Assembly: GCA_038116745.1 (NCBI GenBank)
Contig: JAYODW010000038.1
Coordinates: 1 to 41,717 of the forward strand
DNA: 41,717 nt
Direction of reading: 5' to 3'
From: JAYODW01 sp038116745
GTDB lineage: Bacteria; Pseudomonadota; Gammaproteobacteria; Ga0077536
Made by a program: the position numbers and the translations under genes. The notes below the pieces were generated by a model. The model did not search any database and had not been told where the DNA came from. It saw nothing but the letters and a program-made list of their open reading frames with translations. Every line of letters begins with the position of its first letter. Position 1 is the stretch's first letter. This document shows positions 1-8,775 of the stretch, in pieces.

Positions 1-1290
1 GGTCATCGCGGCACGGCGTTCGGCCGGTGTCCGCTCCTCCGGATCTGCAGCCGTGGCAGGCTGGCCTCCCTTGCCTCGATTGGCCGGTGTTACCCGCGCG
101 CGGTATTTGCTGTTGGGCGCAAACACACCGTGGAATCGGGTCAGATTCACCCGCGGTTTCGGCACCAGAGCTGCCAACCGCGCGATGAAATCCAATGGCT
201 CAAAGATGACGTGCGTCGTGCCGTCACGGTACGGCGTCTTCAACTCGTACTGGACGTTGCCGTTCGGCGTCAGCGACAGACGTTTTTCCGAGATCGCCGG
301 CCGGCTGATGTAGCGACACAGCCGCTCGAGCTTCTGGCGTTGGTCCGCCCGCGCCGACACGCCGGCGTCCAGGGAGAACCCAGCGACCTTGCCGACCCCG
401 TCATCGAACGGCTCATCACTCCCCGACAGTGTCTGCAGCGTGAACACCTTGCGGCCCTGCTGCGCCCCAACGGCGATGCGGTAGGTGATCGACGAAGCCA
501 GCAGCTGGTCCATCGGCCCGGCTTCGAGGTCGTCACCAGCCAGGTAGCTGTTCTCCGAGTCGCGTTCCAGCAGTCCCTGGCGCTCAAGGAAGCGGCCGAT
601 GCGCCGTGCAAGGGTCTGAGTCAGCCCGGCCAACTCGGCGCTCGTCGGAGCCCTCACCCAGCGGAAGCGCAGCGAGCCGTTAGGACGTTCGACGTACACA
701 CCGTCGAGGAACAACATGTGGAAGTGGACGTTAAGATTGAGCGCGCTGCCGAAGCGCTGGACCAGTGTGACCGCGCCGGTCTGGGCCGTCTTACGTGAGA
801 AACCCGCCTTCTTGATCAGGTGCGTGGCGATGCAGCGGTAGACGATGCCGAGCACCCGGCCCATGACATCGGGGCGACTGGCGAACAGGAAGCGCAACGG
901 AAACGGGACGCTTAGCACCCACTGGCGCACCGGCTGCTCGGGAAACACCGCGTCGACCAGCAGCGCGGCGCTCTCCGCCATGCGCCGCGCGCCGCAGCTC
1001 GGGCAGAACCCGCGCCGCTTGCAGCTGAACGCGACCAGGTGCTCGGCATGGCAACTGTCGCAACGCACCCGCAGGAAACCATGCTCGAGACGACCACACT
1101 CGAGGTAGTCCTCGAACTCCCGCTCGACATACGCCGGCAGGCTCTCGCCCTGCGCTGTCAGATGCACCTTGAACGCCGCGTAGTGTTGCTGAACAAGTTG
1201 ACAAAGGAGGGTGTGCTCCGGGCGGTGCCGCACATACAGCGGCGCGCCGACACCCGGGCTGGCTTCCCTGCCGGCAGGTAATGGCAACAT
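1..1290 (-). CDS. IS91-family transposase, C-terminal end outside window
   Basis: An uninterrupted frame of 430 codons runs from ATG at 1290 leftwards off the window edge, so the C-terminus is missing. The N-terminal part holds a zinc-binding transposase domain with paired cysteines (CDSC, then CKRRGFCPSC). Further on is the HUH nuclease motif (NVHFHMLFLDG), and then LCRYISRP, where the catalytic tyrosine should lie. From memory of the family, IS91 itself has two tyrosines four residues apart. Here the first position is Arg, so it resembles the single-tyrosine ISCR-like branch. These enzymes move DNA by rolling-circle, single-strand transposition. No terminal element sequence was identified in the 250 bp upstream. 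Confidence 0.88.
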   Translation of the reverse strand, partial: MLPLPAGREASPGVGAPLYVRHRPEHTLLCQLVQQHYAAFKVHLTAQGESLPAYVEREFEDYLECGRLEHGFLRVRCDSCHAEHLVAFSCKRRGFCPSCGARRMAESAALLVDAVFPEQPVRQWVLSVPFPLRFLFASRPDVMGRVLGIVYRCIATHLIKKAGFSRKTAQTGAVTLVQRFGSALNLNVHFHMLFLDGVYVERPNGSLRFRWVRAPTSAELAGLTQTLARRIGRFLERQGLLERDSENSYLAGDDLEAGPMDQLLASSITYRIAVGAQQGRKVFTLQTLSGSDEPFDDGVGKVAGFSLDAGVSARADQRQKLERLCRYISRPAISEKRLSLTPNGNVQYELKTPYRDGTTHVIFEPLDFIARLAALVPKPRVNLTRFHGVFAPNSKYRARVTPANRGKGGQPATAADPEERTPAERRAAMT

Positions 1291-1482
1291 GCTCGCATCC
1301 TTGCGAGATTTGTCTCAGTTCAGCGTAGCAGTTACCACTCAGATTGGCTGCAGACCCCTATGGCCGACCGGCTCCTCCTGGCCGGATCTGTGAGTTGCTC
1401 CACCCCGCGGGGAACGTCCGCACCTGCCTCCATACCAGTTATTCAAGCGCCCGCCAGGGGATTACCAGGGCGCAATGAGGTA

Positions 1483-1502
1483 TACTGTACGTATATACAG
1501 TA
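1483..1502. promoter_or_regulatory. LexA (SOS) box
   Basis: The 20-mer TACTGTACGTATATACAGTA fits the E. coli-type SOS consensus CTGT-N8-ACAG, including the flanking TA on both sides. It lies 45 bp upstream of the ATG at 1548, where a LexA site would repress the downstream gene. Functional LexA binding is inferred from the match only. Confidence 0.8.
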
Positions 1503-1510
1503 ATCGGGGT

Positions 1511-1529
1511 GCCCTGGGGGCCCCAGGGC
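1511..1529. repeat. 19-bp perfect inverted repeat in leader
   Basis: Arms GCCCTGGGG and CCCCAGGGC surround one central G, between the SOS box and the ATG at 1548. As RNA it would form a very stable hairpin just upstream of the ribosome binding region, so it could limit translation or act as a second operator. The role is unknown. Confidence 0.5.
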
Positions 1530-1547
1530 GTGCGGGGTGAAGCAACG

Positions 1548-2000
1548 ATGGCAAAGTCAAAACAGCAACCGGCGAAAACGCCCAAGCCTATCGAGGTCGA
1601 GGGAAAACAGGGCGAAGAGCCTGCCATTTCTGTGGCGAAGGCAGCTATGACTCCAGCCATTAGGGCTGGCATCACCTCACGCGAGTTCACGAAAGAGTTT
1701 GGCGACGTTGAGCCTGCGGATCTAATCGCGAGCCTGGCCGAGCAGGTGAAACTGGCCAGGAGCAACAGCGAACGCGCCGAAGAGATGCTGGTGGCGTAAG
1801 CGCATACGCTAGATGCGATCTTCAACAACCTCGCACAACGCGCCAACCGCTCTGACTATCTGTCGCAGTTTGAGGCTTACCTGAAGCTTTCGCTCAAAGC
1901 GCAGGCGCAGAGCAGAGCCACTTGGGATACTTGGTCGAGCATCCAGCACCCGCCGGTCGCGCACTACGTTGGGCAGGCGAACATTGCGCATGGATGTTGA
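1548..2000 (+). pseudogene. SOS-box-preceded conserved hypothetical gene with in-frame stop
   Basis: Translation from ATG 1548 runs 83 codons to TAA at 1797-1799. The same frame then continues for 66 more codons (AHTLDAIFNNLAQRA onwards) to a TGA at 1998-2000. I recall related hypothetical proteins with a glutamine at this point, followed by the same LDAIFN..LA segment and an alanine-rich ALKAQ.Q.RAT segment. A single CAA-to-TAA change would therefore explain the break. The closing TGA is supplied by the TGTTGA end of the inserted element at 1995, so the native 3' end is also lost. The family's function is not known to me. The alternative is a short 83-residue product. Confidence 0.7.
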
Positions 2001-2145
2001 ATTGCGCGCCAGATTGAGCCGGTTTTTAGTTAAGTTGCACTGAACATCTGACCCGCCAAGCCTAAGGCCCCGAGTGGCTTCGTGGCCCGTTTGGCGGGTC
2101 AAAATTCAATGCAACTGATGGGTCAGATTTCGGTGCAAATCAACA
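1995..2145. mobile_element. 151-bp IS21-family-like mini-element (ends only)
   Basis: The segment starts TGTTGAATTGC and ends GCAAATCAACA. The outer 26 bp of the two ends match at about 17 positions in inverted orientation. Inside lies a second inverted pair of about 27 bp (AGTTGCAC...GACCCGCCAA at 2033-2059 against 2091-2116). The right end has two tandem copies of a GGGTCA...TGCAA unit. IS21-family elements have TG...CA ends with several internal copies of the terminal repeat. No istA or istB is present, and no clear target duplication was seen. It is probably a deletion derivative or a MITE that could be mobilised in trans. Confidence 0.6.
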
Positions 2146-2388
2146 GTGAACCACCCTGCTGAATTTTCAGTGCGCAGCAACACGTGTCGGTTTCAGTCGC
2201 ACATCGGTGCGAACTAGAGCTCTTGCAACGGATAGGTTCCTGGTCGGTTGGGGGCGATTGTTGCGGCGGTCGGTGCCAGACCTCGGAGTTCTGCCGGCCG
2301 ACAGTCTCATCCACGCCCTTCTCCCATCCAGACGTCTGCTAATGACACCAGGACCGGCTCAGGCTGCGGGCGACCTTTACAGATAGCA

Positions 2389-3441
2389 TCAGGATCCGGC
2401 GCTGTTATGGTGTGCCTGACGTATCGACCACCACAACGAAAGGCCGATTAAGACACTACCCAGAAGCCCGGTGATGACTTCCGGGATATGGAACCGGGCG
2501 GACAGCAGCATGATTACGCCCAGAGCCAGGATCGCCCAGAACGCGCCATTTTCCAGAAAGCGATAGGCCGTCAGTGTGCCGCGGCGTACCAGATGGATAG
2601 TCATGGATCTGACAAACACCGCACCGATGGAGAGGCCGAGTGCGATGATGACCATGTTGTTGGACAGCGCGAATGCGCCGATCACACCATCAAAGCTGAA
2701 GCTCGCGTCGAGGACATTGAGATAGAGGAATCCGCCAACGCCGGAACGCACCACGGCGCCGATCTGGCGGCGTTTGTCCTCTCTGATCTGAAGCCAGGTG
2801 TTGATGGCCTCAACTGCGATGTAAGTGACGATGCCGAGAATGCCAGCGACCAGAAAAGTCAGGGCATCCTCAGGCTCGAGCCACCCTGAGATAGCCCACA
2901 ACAAAAGAAGCAGAAGCCCGATTTCGATGGTCTTGACCGCGGAAAGCCGGGACAGCAGGTTCTCGACTACGGCAATCCAGTGGACGTCCTTTTCCGCGTC
3001 GAAAAAAAACTTCATACCGACCATGGACAGGAAAGCGCCGCCGAATCCCGCAATCGAGATATGGGCTGAACTGACCAGCGTCTGATAGGTGTCCGGTTCG
3101 TTGAGCGAGAGCGTTAACGCGTCGAGCGGCCCAAGCTCTGCGGCGACGGCAACGATGGCCAGCGGAAAAACCACCCGCATACCAAAGACCGAGAACGCGA
3201 CGCCCCAGGTGAGAAACCGGTCCTGCCATACGGGTTCCATGCCGGAAAGAACGGCCGCGTTGACCACCGCGTTATCGAAACTGAGTGACACCTCAAGCAC
3301 GCTGAGTACGAGGATGATCCAGAGCAGACTGAGCGTGCCGGACACTGTGCCGGTGCTATGCCAGCCATAGGTGACGCCGAGCGTCAGGCAGACGACGGTG
3401 AAGATCAGCGCACCCCGGTAATAGTGCGTAAACGAGGTCAT
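2389..3441 (-). CDS. DUF475 / TerC-superfamily integral membrane protein
   Basis: The 350-residue protein has about eight or nine hydrophobic segments. It carries the acidic intramembrane signature of the TerC/DUF475 group: LSFDNAVVN near residue 55 and a second copy, SFSFDGVIGAF, near residue 248. The two related motifs reflect the internal duplication typical of the family. TerC-superfamily proteins are linked to metal-ion export and to tellurite or envelope stress, but DUF475 members have no established substrate. The gene stands alone on its strand, with about 240 bp of unassigned DNA between its 3' end and the mini-element. Confidence 0.85.
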   Translation of the reverse strand: MTSFTHYYRGALIFTVVCLTLGVTYGWHSTGTVSGTLSLLWIILVLSVLEVSLSFDNAVVNAAVLSGMEPVWQDRFLTWGVAFSVFGMRVVFPLAIVAVAAELGPLDALTLSLNEPDTYQTLVSSAHISIAGFGGAFLSMVGMKFFFDAEKDVHWIAVVENLLSRLSAVKTIEIGLLLLLLWAISGWLEPEDALTFLVAGILGIVTYIAVEAINTWLQIREDKRRQIGAVVRSGVGGFLYLNVLDASFSFDGVIGAFALSNNMVIIALGLSIGAVFVRSMTIHLVRRGTLTAYRFLENGAFWAILALGVIMLLSARFHIPEVITGLLGSVLIGLSLWWSIRQAHHNSAGS

Positions 3442-3583
3442 GGGTGACCAAAGGTCCGTCGGGTTGTGCCCGCTGGCCCGCGTCGTCGGGATGCCGCAGC
3501 TTTTCCAGACCCGCTCATTCGCAGCTCAGTCTCCAATCGCAAACGCGAGATTTATGGCCTGCCCGGCTGGAACCGACGGTCGT

Positions 3584-4423
3584 TCACCGGCTCGTCAGGA
3601 ACAAGCGGACCACGTTGGCAAACTCCTCGGCTGCTTCAACCATCGCCCAGTGCCCGCAGTGAGGAATGATGTAGCCGCGAGAGTTGTCGATGAGTTCGAG
3701 GAAGCGATAGGCATTGGCCAGTGGAACGACGAGGTCCTGCTTGCCATTGATAACCAGCGTGGGGGCTCGCACTCGCCGGATAAAGCTATCGTCGAAGAAC
3801 AGTCCACCCTGGGCTCGCACCCAGGCCATGATGGCGCCATAGGCCGCCCGGGTTGCCGGGTCCAGTGAGCGCTGCAGACGATAGTCCACTAATGCCTCAT
3901 CAATGAGAAAACCGTCTGCAGTCAGTGCTGCAATGAGTCGGCGCATGCCTTGTGGGGTGAAGTCGTATTCGACGATGGGACGCAGCGCCGGCGACAGCTC
4001 CGCGTTGAGACCGGCGCTGCCCATGAGCACGAGTCTGTCGACCAGCTCAGGCCGGTCAACCGCAACTCCCAGAGCGGTGGCGCCACCCATGGAATTGCCC
4101 ACTAAATGCACAGGACCGCACGCGAGCGTTTCGATGAATGCCGCAAGGTGCTGGTTCCGCGCTGGCTGAGAGTAGGCGTAAGCCTCCGGGTGAGGTTTGT
4201 CGGTGTCACCGAACCCGGGCATGTCGACCGCGATGACATGAAAATCTTCGCCGAACACAGACAGGAGATGGCGCCAGTTACTCCAGGCGTCTGCGCCGGC
4301 CCCGCCCCCATGGATAAGGATGACGGTCGGGTCCGACGAGTTACCGGCCTCAAGGTAGTGCGTGCGCAGCCCGGCGGCGTTCAGGTACTGGTGAGCGTAT
4401 CCGCTCGCATCCGCGCTGTTCAT
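3584..4423 (-). CDS. Alpha/beta hydrolase, meta-cleavage-product hydrolase-like
   Basis: The 279-residue protein shows an alpha/beta hydrolase core. It has the oxyanion segment HGGGAGADAWSNW, the nucleophile elbow GNSMGG, an acid near NGKQDLVVP and the catalytic histidine in PHCGHWA. The HGGGAGA..W pattern is typical of C-C hydrolases acting on meta-cleavage products (BphD, MhpC, HsaD and CarC relatives). The start ATG overlaps the stop of the Rieske oxygenase by four bases, so the two genes are translationally coupled. The pairing suggests that it opens a product made by that oxygenase. No extradiol dioxygenase lies nearby, so it could equally be a lactonase or ester hydrolase. Confidence 0.82.
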   Translation of the reverse strand: MNSADASGYAHQYLNAAGLRTHYLEAGNSSDPTVILIHGGGAGADAWSNWRHLLSVFGEDFHVIAVDMPGFGDTDKPHPEAYAYSQPARNQHLAAFIETLACGPVHLVGNSMGGATALGVAVDRPELVDRLVLMGSAGLNAELSPALRPIVEYDFTPQGMRRLIAALTADGFLIDEALVDYRLQRSLDPATRAAYGAIMAWVRAQGGLFFDDSFIRRVRAPTLVINGKQDLVVPLANAYRFLELIDNSRGYIIPHCGHWAMVEAAEEFANVVRLFLTSR

Positions 4424-5613
4424 GTCGAGGTTCCGTCGTGTCGGAGTGGCGGATCGATGTGTCGAGGCATCTGGATCCCGCGTGCATGTTGGCCTGCGAG
4501 CTTACGCCATTCGATGATGTTGCCGTCGGGTTCAAACAGGCGTTCCTCGATCCAGCCGCGGTCATCGGCATAGAACGGCTCGGTTGCCTCGCGCGCCCAG
4601 ATGTCATCATCGTTGAAGCCGCGCAGCGCCTTGGGTACCCAGCGCTGTGTAAACGCTTCGGCGAAAGCGTCGGCTTCGGTGCTGGTCTCGCAGCGCCTGC
4701 CCAGGGTCTGGAGATAAATATGCCGGTTTCCGTCAATCGGGACATACCACTCGAACTGGGTGAGTTCGGGGACCGGCCAGGGTCGGACACGCAAAACGCC
4801 GGGCAGCCAGATCGAAATGTCCTGCGGGACGATGTTGGCACCCGAGGTCGCGCCGGTAAGAATCGGCTGGCCGCCGATGCTGGCCTCGAAGACGGGGATG
4901 ACATGTTCCGGGCTGAAGTGGTCAATGACGCCTTTCGGACCATCGTCAGCCGTAACGGTTTGGAAAGCGCGCCGTCCGATGGGTTGCAGTCCCAGCGGCA
5001 GCGCCAGATCGGCGTCCTCGATCAGCACAGAGTTTTTGTGGATGAAGATATGCGTCGAGTCAAAGCCGTTTTCAGCTCCGATGCGCCAGTTGGCGTTGAC
5101 CACCTGCCAGCGGCCGTGGACCACCATGTCTTCGTCGAGGAAGGTAGGCGGCACGTCGTGGGACAGCGGTGGTGGCTGCCGATCCTCGTCACCGACAAAG
5201 ACGAATACCAGACCTTTCGCTTCCGTCACAGGGAAAGTTTTCAGTCGACGCTTGCCTATCACCCGGCTCGATTGTGCCGCAGCGATATCGCACAGCACTC
5301 CATCGGAGAAACGGTAGGTGAAACCGTGGTACCAGCAGGTCACCGTGTCTTTGGTGTAGCACTCGAGCTTGCGCGACAACGGTACGCCGCGATGCACGCA
5401 GCGGTCGCGGATGGCGAACAGCTGTCCGTCGATACGGTTGATTAAGATGTTCTCTCCGAGCAGCGTGACGGCAATCGGCTGAGCTTCGTTGACCTCCGCG
5501 CTGAGACGGACGGGATACCAGTGATTACGGAAGCCATACTTCGCGCGTACGTAGTCCTTCCCCAGGCTGACCTGGTCAAGAATCCGCTGCGGGACGAATT
5601 CTTCTTCTAGCAT
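4420..5613 (-). CDS. Rieske non-heme iron oxygenase, carbazole dioxygenase (CarAa)-like
   Basis: The 397-residue terminal oxygenase has its Rieske [2Fe-2S] ligands at C72, H74, C93 and H96. The mononuclear iron ligands are H188 and H192, in ENGFDSTHIFIH, plus an aspartate near 336 in GFNDDDIWARE. Motif spacing and long stretches (GFRNHWYP, LLGEN, ISIWLPGVL, FEWYVPID) closely follow the carbazole 1,9a-dioxygenase alpha subunit as I remember it, and the length agrees. That family is a homotrimer needing a ferredoxin and a reductase; neither is encoded in this window. AGAGG precedes the ATG. It is the first gene of a two-gene operon with the hydrolase. The true substrate may be another fused aromatic or cyclic compound. 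Confidence 0.88.
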   Translation of the reverse strand: MLEEEFVPQRILDQVSLGKDYVRAKYGFRNHWYPVRLSAEVNEAQPIAVTLLGENILINRIDGQLFAIRDRCVHRGVPLSRKLECYTKDTVTCWYHGFTYRFSDGVLCDIAAAQSSRVIGKRRLKTFPVTEAKGLVFVFVGDEDRQPPPLSHDVPPTFLDEDMVVHGRWQVVNANWRIGAENGFDSTHIFIHKNSVLIEDADLALPLGLQPIGRRAFQTVTADDGPKGVIDHFSPEHVIPVFEASIGGQPILTGATSGANIVPQDISIWLPGVLRVRPWPVPELTQFEWYVPIDGNRHIYLQTLGRRCETSTEADAFAEAFTQRWVPKALRGFNDDDIWAREATEPFYADDRGWIEERLFEPDGNIIEWRKLAGQHARGIQMPRHIDPPLRHDGTST

Positions 5614-5885
5614 CGTTTTCCTCTTTTCCGCGGGGAGCTGAGCTGCGCGACTGTTCTGCAGCAGCCGGAGGCCGCGGCTGAGACAGACCTGCTGACGATC
5701 CTGCTCTGAAGCGGCTAGCTTACGCCGTCAGCCGGGGTGGTGTTCGTCACCGCTCAACGAAGGGCGAACCAGCACGGAAGCAGTGGCCTTTACAATGCGC
5801 TCGCCGCGCCGACAATCGACGCAGTCATATCCACAACAAGCCAGCGTGCTCCCGGGCCCACCCGGAGACTTCTTTGGAGAGGACC

Positions 5886-6506
5886 ATGGAATTTTCACAG
5901 ACTGCCGCCATGCGCCGCAGCGTGCGCGAATACGAGCCCGGCGTCGAGATCAACGACGCAGAGCTCAAGGCTATCTTCGATACCGTCATCCTGAGCCCGA
6001 GCTCTTTCAACGTGCAGCACTGGCGCTTTGTGGTCGTCCGTGATGCGGCCCGGAAAACCGCGCTGCGCGGGCTTTCCTTCGGGCAGGCCCAGGTCGAGCA
6101 CTGTGCCGCCGCGGTGGTGGTGTGCGGCAATCTGGACGCACACGAAGACGCGGCCCGCATCTACGCGGATGCAAGCGAAGACGCGCGCGCGAAGTATGTG
6201 CCGATGATCGAGGGCGTTTATCGTGACAACGCCGCACTGCAGCGAGAGGAGGCGGTGCGCAGCGGTTCTCTGGCCGCCATGACCCTCATGTTCGCCGCCC
6301 GGGAGCGGGGTTGGGACACTGGTCCGATGATTGGCTTTGACGCCGGCAAAGTGGCGGATTTCCTGCATCTGGGTGCGCGTGTGGTGCCGGTGATGATGGT
6401 CGTGATTGGACGGCCGGCGGGGGGCGAGATGCCGCCACGAGGCTACCGGCGCCCGGTCAGCGAGGTGGTACATCTGGAAACGCTGGATGGCGCTTCCTTG
6501 GGCTAG
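5886..6506 (+). CDS. Nitroreductase family protein
   Basis: The 206-residue flavoprotein has the nitroreductase opening MRRSVREYEPG and the FMN-contact segment SPSSFNVQHWRF, ending near the conserved GxP region. Family members are FMN-dependent NAD(P)H oxidoreductases that reduce nitro groups, quinones or enones. The ATG at 5886 is chosen because GGAGAGG lies 4-10 bases upstream; a TTG at 5874 in the same frame would sit on top of that site. The gene is divergent from the Rieske operon across 272 bp that must hold both promoters. The BVMO gene follows 62 bp later, so it may share the catabolic operon. Confidence 0.82.
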   Translation: MEFSQTAAMRRSVREYEPGVEINDAELKAIFDTVILSPSSFNVQHWRFVVVRDAARKTALRGLSFGQAQVEHCAAAVVVCGNLDAHEDAARIYADASEDARAKYVPMIEGVYRDNAALQREEAVRSGSLAAMTLMFAARERGWDTGPMIGFDAGKVADFLHLGARVVPVMMVVIGRPAGGEMPPRGYRRPVSEVVHLETLDGASLG

Positions 6507-6568
6507 GTCTCGTGAAGACGGATAGCAGCAGTGATTGATATCGAGTTGAACTCAAAGAGGAGCAAAGG

Positions 6569-8185
6569 GTGACGGTTGTGCAGAAGGAGACTGAGAATCT
6601 TGACGTGGTTGTGGTCGGTGCAGGCTTCAGCGGACTGTACGCGCTCTATCTGCTGCGTCAGCGCGGCCTCAAGGTGCGCGTGCTGGAGGCCGGGACCAAC
6701 GTCGGGGGTACCTGGTACTGGAACCGCTATCCGGGCGCCAGAACCGACTCGACCAGCGACGTGTATCAGTACTGGTTCTCCGAGGAGCTCCTGGACGAAT
6801 GGCAGTGGAGCGAGCGGTTCGCAGCCCAGCCAGAGACCGAGCGGTACCTGAACTTCGTTGCGGATAAATTCGAGCTGCGCCGGGATATCCAGTTCCGCAC
6901 CCGAGTCGCCGGCGCAGAACTCAACGCCGCCGGCGACGGATGGCTGATTGCCACTGAACAGGGCGAGAGGCTGCAGGCCCAGCATCTTCTTATGTGCACA
7001 GGCCCCCTGACGCAGTTTGTACTGCCCGATATTCCGGGTATTGAGTCTTTCCAGGGTGAATGGCACCACACGGCCCGGTGGCCGCGGGAGCCTGTGAGTT
7101 TTTCAGATCGCAGGGTTGGCGTCATCGGCACCGGCGCGACCGGAATCCAGGTGATTCAGACCATTGTATCGGAGGTCGGACACCTCAAGGTCTTTCAGCG
7201 CACGCCGACGTTCACCCTGCCGATGAAAAATCCGCGGTTAGACCCCGCGGAGCAGGACACGCGGCGTGCACGGTACGCCCGACTGAAAAATCTCGTGCAT
7301 ACGACCTTCTCGGGTGCCGAATTCGATTTCTCTCCGGGGAGCTTCTACGACCTCGATGAAGCGGAGATGAGACAACGCCTGGAACAGCTGTGGCAGGAGG
7401 GTTCGCTGGCTTACTGGGTAGGCTCGTTTCGAGAGCTCTTTACTGATGAACAGGCGGCGGCCGTGTTTTCGGATTTTGCGCGAGAGCGGATCCGGGAGCG
7501 GCTGCACGACCCTGTCCTGGCCGAGAAGCTCGTGCCGTCAAGCTACAGTTTTGGCACGCGGCGCGTCCCGCTTGAGATTGGGTATTACGAGGCCTTCAAC
7601 CGGAAAAACGTTGAGCTGGTAGACCTGCGCGAGACGCCCATTGTGGAGATTACGCCGCAGGGCGTTCGCACCACCGCCGAGGAGCACGAGCTTGATCTGA
7701 TGATTTACGCCACCGGCTTCGATGCGGGTACCGGGGCGCTCAACCACGTGGATATCCGCGGCCGTCAGGGTGAGCTGCTGCGGGAAGCCTGGTCCGAGGG
7801 CGTACGCGCATTCATGGGGCTGCAGGTGCATGGGTTTCCCAACCTGTTCATGGTGGGTGCGCCGCTATCGCCGGCGGCCGCTTTCTGTAATGTCCCGACC
7901 TGTATTCAGCAGCAGGTGGAATGGATTGCCGATGCGCTCGACTTCATGCGCGCAGAAGGACGGCGTTCGATGGAACCGACGGCTGCGGCCGAGGCCGACT
8001 GGGTTGCGCATCACGAAGAGATTGCCGGCGGGATCCTCGTGTCGAAATCGAATTCCTGGTACATGGGGTCGAATATCGACGGCAAACGTCGCTCATTGCT
8101 GGCGTATGCCGGCGGAGTTCCGGCTTACAAGGAACGCTGCGATGCGGTCGCCGCCGGCGGCTATGCGGAATTTGCCCTGAGCTGA
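6569..8185 (+). CDS. Flavin-binding Baeyer-Villiger monooxygenase
   Basis: The 538-residue enzyme has an FAD Rossmann motif (VVVGAGFSG, residues 14-22) and an NADPH Rossmann motif (GVIGTGATG, about 184-192). Between them is the class I BVMO fingerprint FxGxxxHxxxWP, seen exactly at 161-172 (FQGEWHHTARWP). Such enzymes convert ketones to esters or lactones using NADPH and O2. The length is that of cyclohexanone monooxygenase. It starts with GTG, and AAAGAGGAG sits seven bases upstream. With the lactonase-like protein at 8776 it suggests a ketone-to-lactone-to-hydroxyacid route. Confidence 0.92.
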   Translation: MTVVQKETENLDVVVVGAGFSGLYALYLLRQRGLKVRVLEAGTNVGGTWYWNRYPGARTDSTSDVYQYWFSEELLDEWQWSERFAAQPETERYLNFVADKFELRRDIQFRTRVAGAELNAAGDGWLIATEQGERLQAQHLLMCTGPLTQFVLPDIPGIESFQGEWHHTARWPREPVSFSDRRVGVIGTGATGIQVIQTIVSEVGHLKVFQRTPTFTLPMKNPRLDPAEQDTRRARYARLKNLVHTTFSGAEFDFSPGSFYDLDEAEMRQRLEQLWQEGSLAYWVGSFRELFTDEQAAAVFSDFARERIRERLHDPVLAEKLVPSSYSFGTRRVPLEIGYYEAFNRKNVELVDLRETPIVEITPQGVRTTAEEHELDLMIYATGFDAGTGALNHVDIRGRQGELLREAWSEGVRAFMGLQVHGFPNLFMVGAPLSPAAAFCNVPTCIQQQVEWIADALDFMRAEGRRSMEPTAAAEADWVAHHEEIAGGILVSKSNSWYMGSNIDGKRRSLLAYAGGVPAYKERCDAVAAGGYAEFALS

Positions 8186-8227
8186 TTCCGCAGGCTGCAG
8201 CACGCAGCACAGCATCGCGCATGAGAT

Positions 8228-8620
8228 TCAGATGCGGCGCTCAAGCAGTCGCCGCAGAAGATGCCGATGGCACGCGGTTTCTTCTTCAGCGCAGTGACAC
8301 AGCAGGGTGATGGTCCGCTCTTGCGCGAGATGCTGCAGGAGCCGCAGGGTGAATTTCTGTCCGCAGTTACGGATCACCCGATTATCCTGGTCCTGGCCGT
8401 CCAGCTCGAACATCTCGGCCCGATAGGCCGTGGAGAACGCCGGCCATGAGATCTGCCCCGTCCGGAAAGCGCGCAGCAGTCGCTCAGACGGTCCGAGGTT
8501 TGCCATCCAGACGTCGTAGTGCGATTTGCGCAGTCCGCGACCGCGGAACCTTGTGGCCAGGATCCGCAGCCCGTCAGCAGCGGGATCGATGTTCGTACGG
8601 ATTGATTTTGTCTTGAACAT
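8228..8620 (-). CDS. DUF488 family protein
   Basis: The 130-residue protein matches the DUF488 pattern. It has an N-terminal IRT..DGLRIL.TRFRGRGL segment, then the YDVWMANLGPS region and a C-terminal LLCHCAEEE..CHR.LL motif rich in Cys and His. No biochemical role is established for this family. AGGAAGGGG lies upstream of the ATG. It sits on the opposite strand between the BVMO and MBL genes, so it interrupts the catabolic series and is probably unrelated to it. Confidence 0.8.
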   Translation of the reverse strand: MFKTKSIRTNIDPAADGLRILATRFRGRGLRKSHYDVWMANLGPSERLLRAFRTGQISWPAFSTAYRAEMFELDGQDQDNRVIRNCGQKFTLRLLQHLAQERTITLLCHCAEEETACHRHLLRRLLERRI

Positions 8621-8775
8621 TTTTCCCCTTCCTGCACGTTGTCGAGGCTGAAAACATAACTGCCGGGGAGAGGTCGAGGCTCCCTCTCAGGCCCGTTTCA
8701 TTGCCGGGCGCTTACCGCCGGCACCCTGTCTTCGGGATAGCATGGCGGACAGAACTGTGAGGTGGCAAAAAAGGG

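Noticed and set aside
130..798. 222-codon frame on the plus strand at the left edge
   Set aside because: It is a shadow of the IS91-family transposase, whose zinc and HUH motifs are on the minus strand.
4438..5445. Long open frame antisense to the Rieske oxygenase
   Set aside because: It mirrors the GC-rich codons of a gene with clear Rieske and iron motifs and has no recognisable domain.
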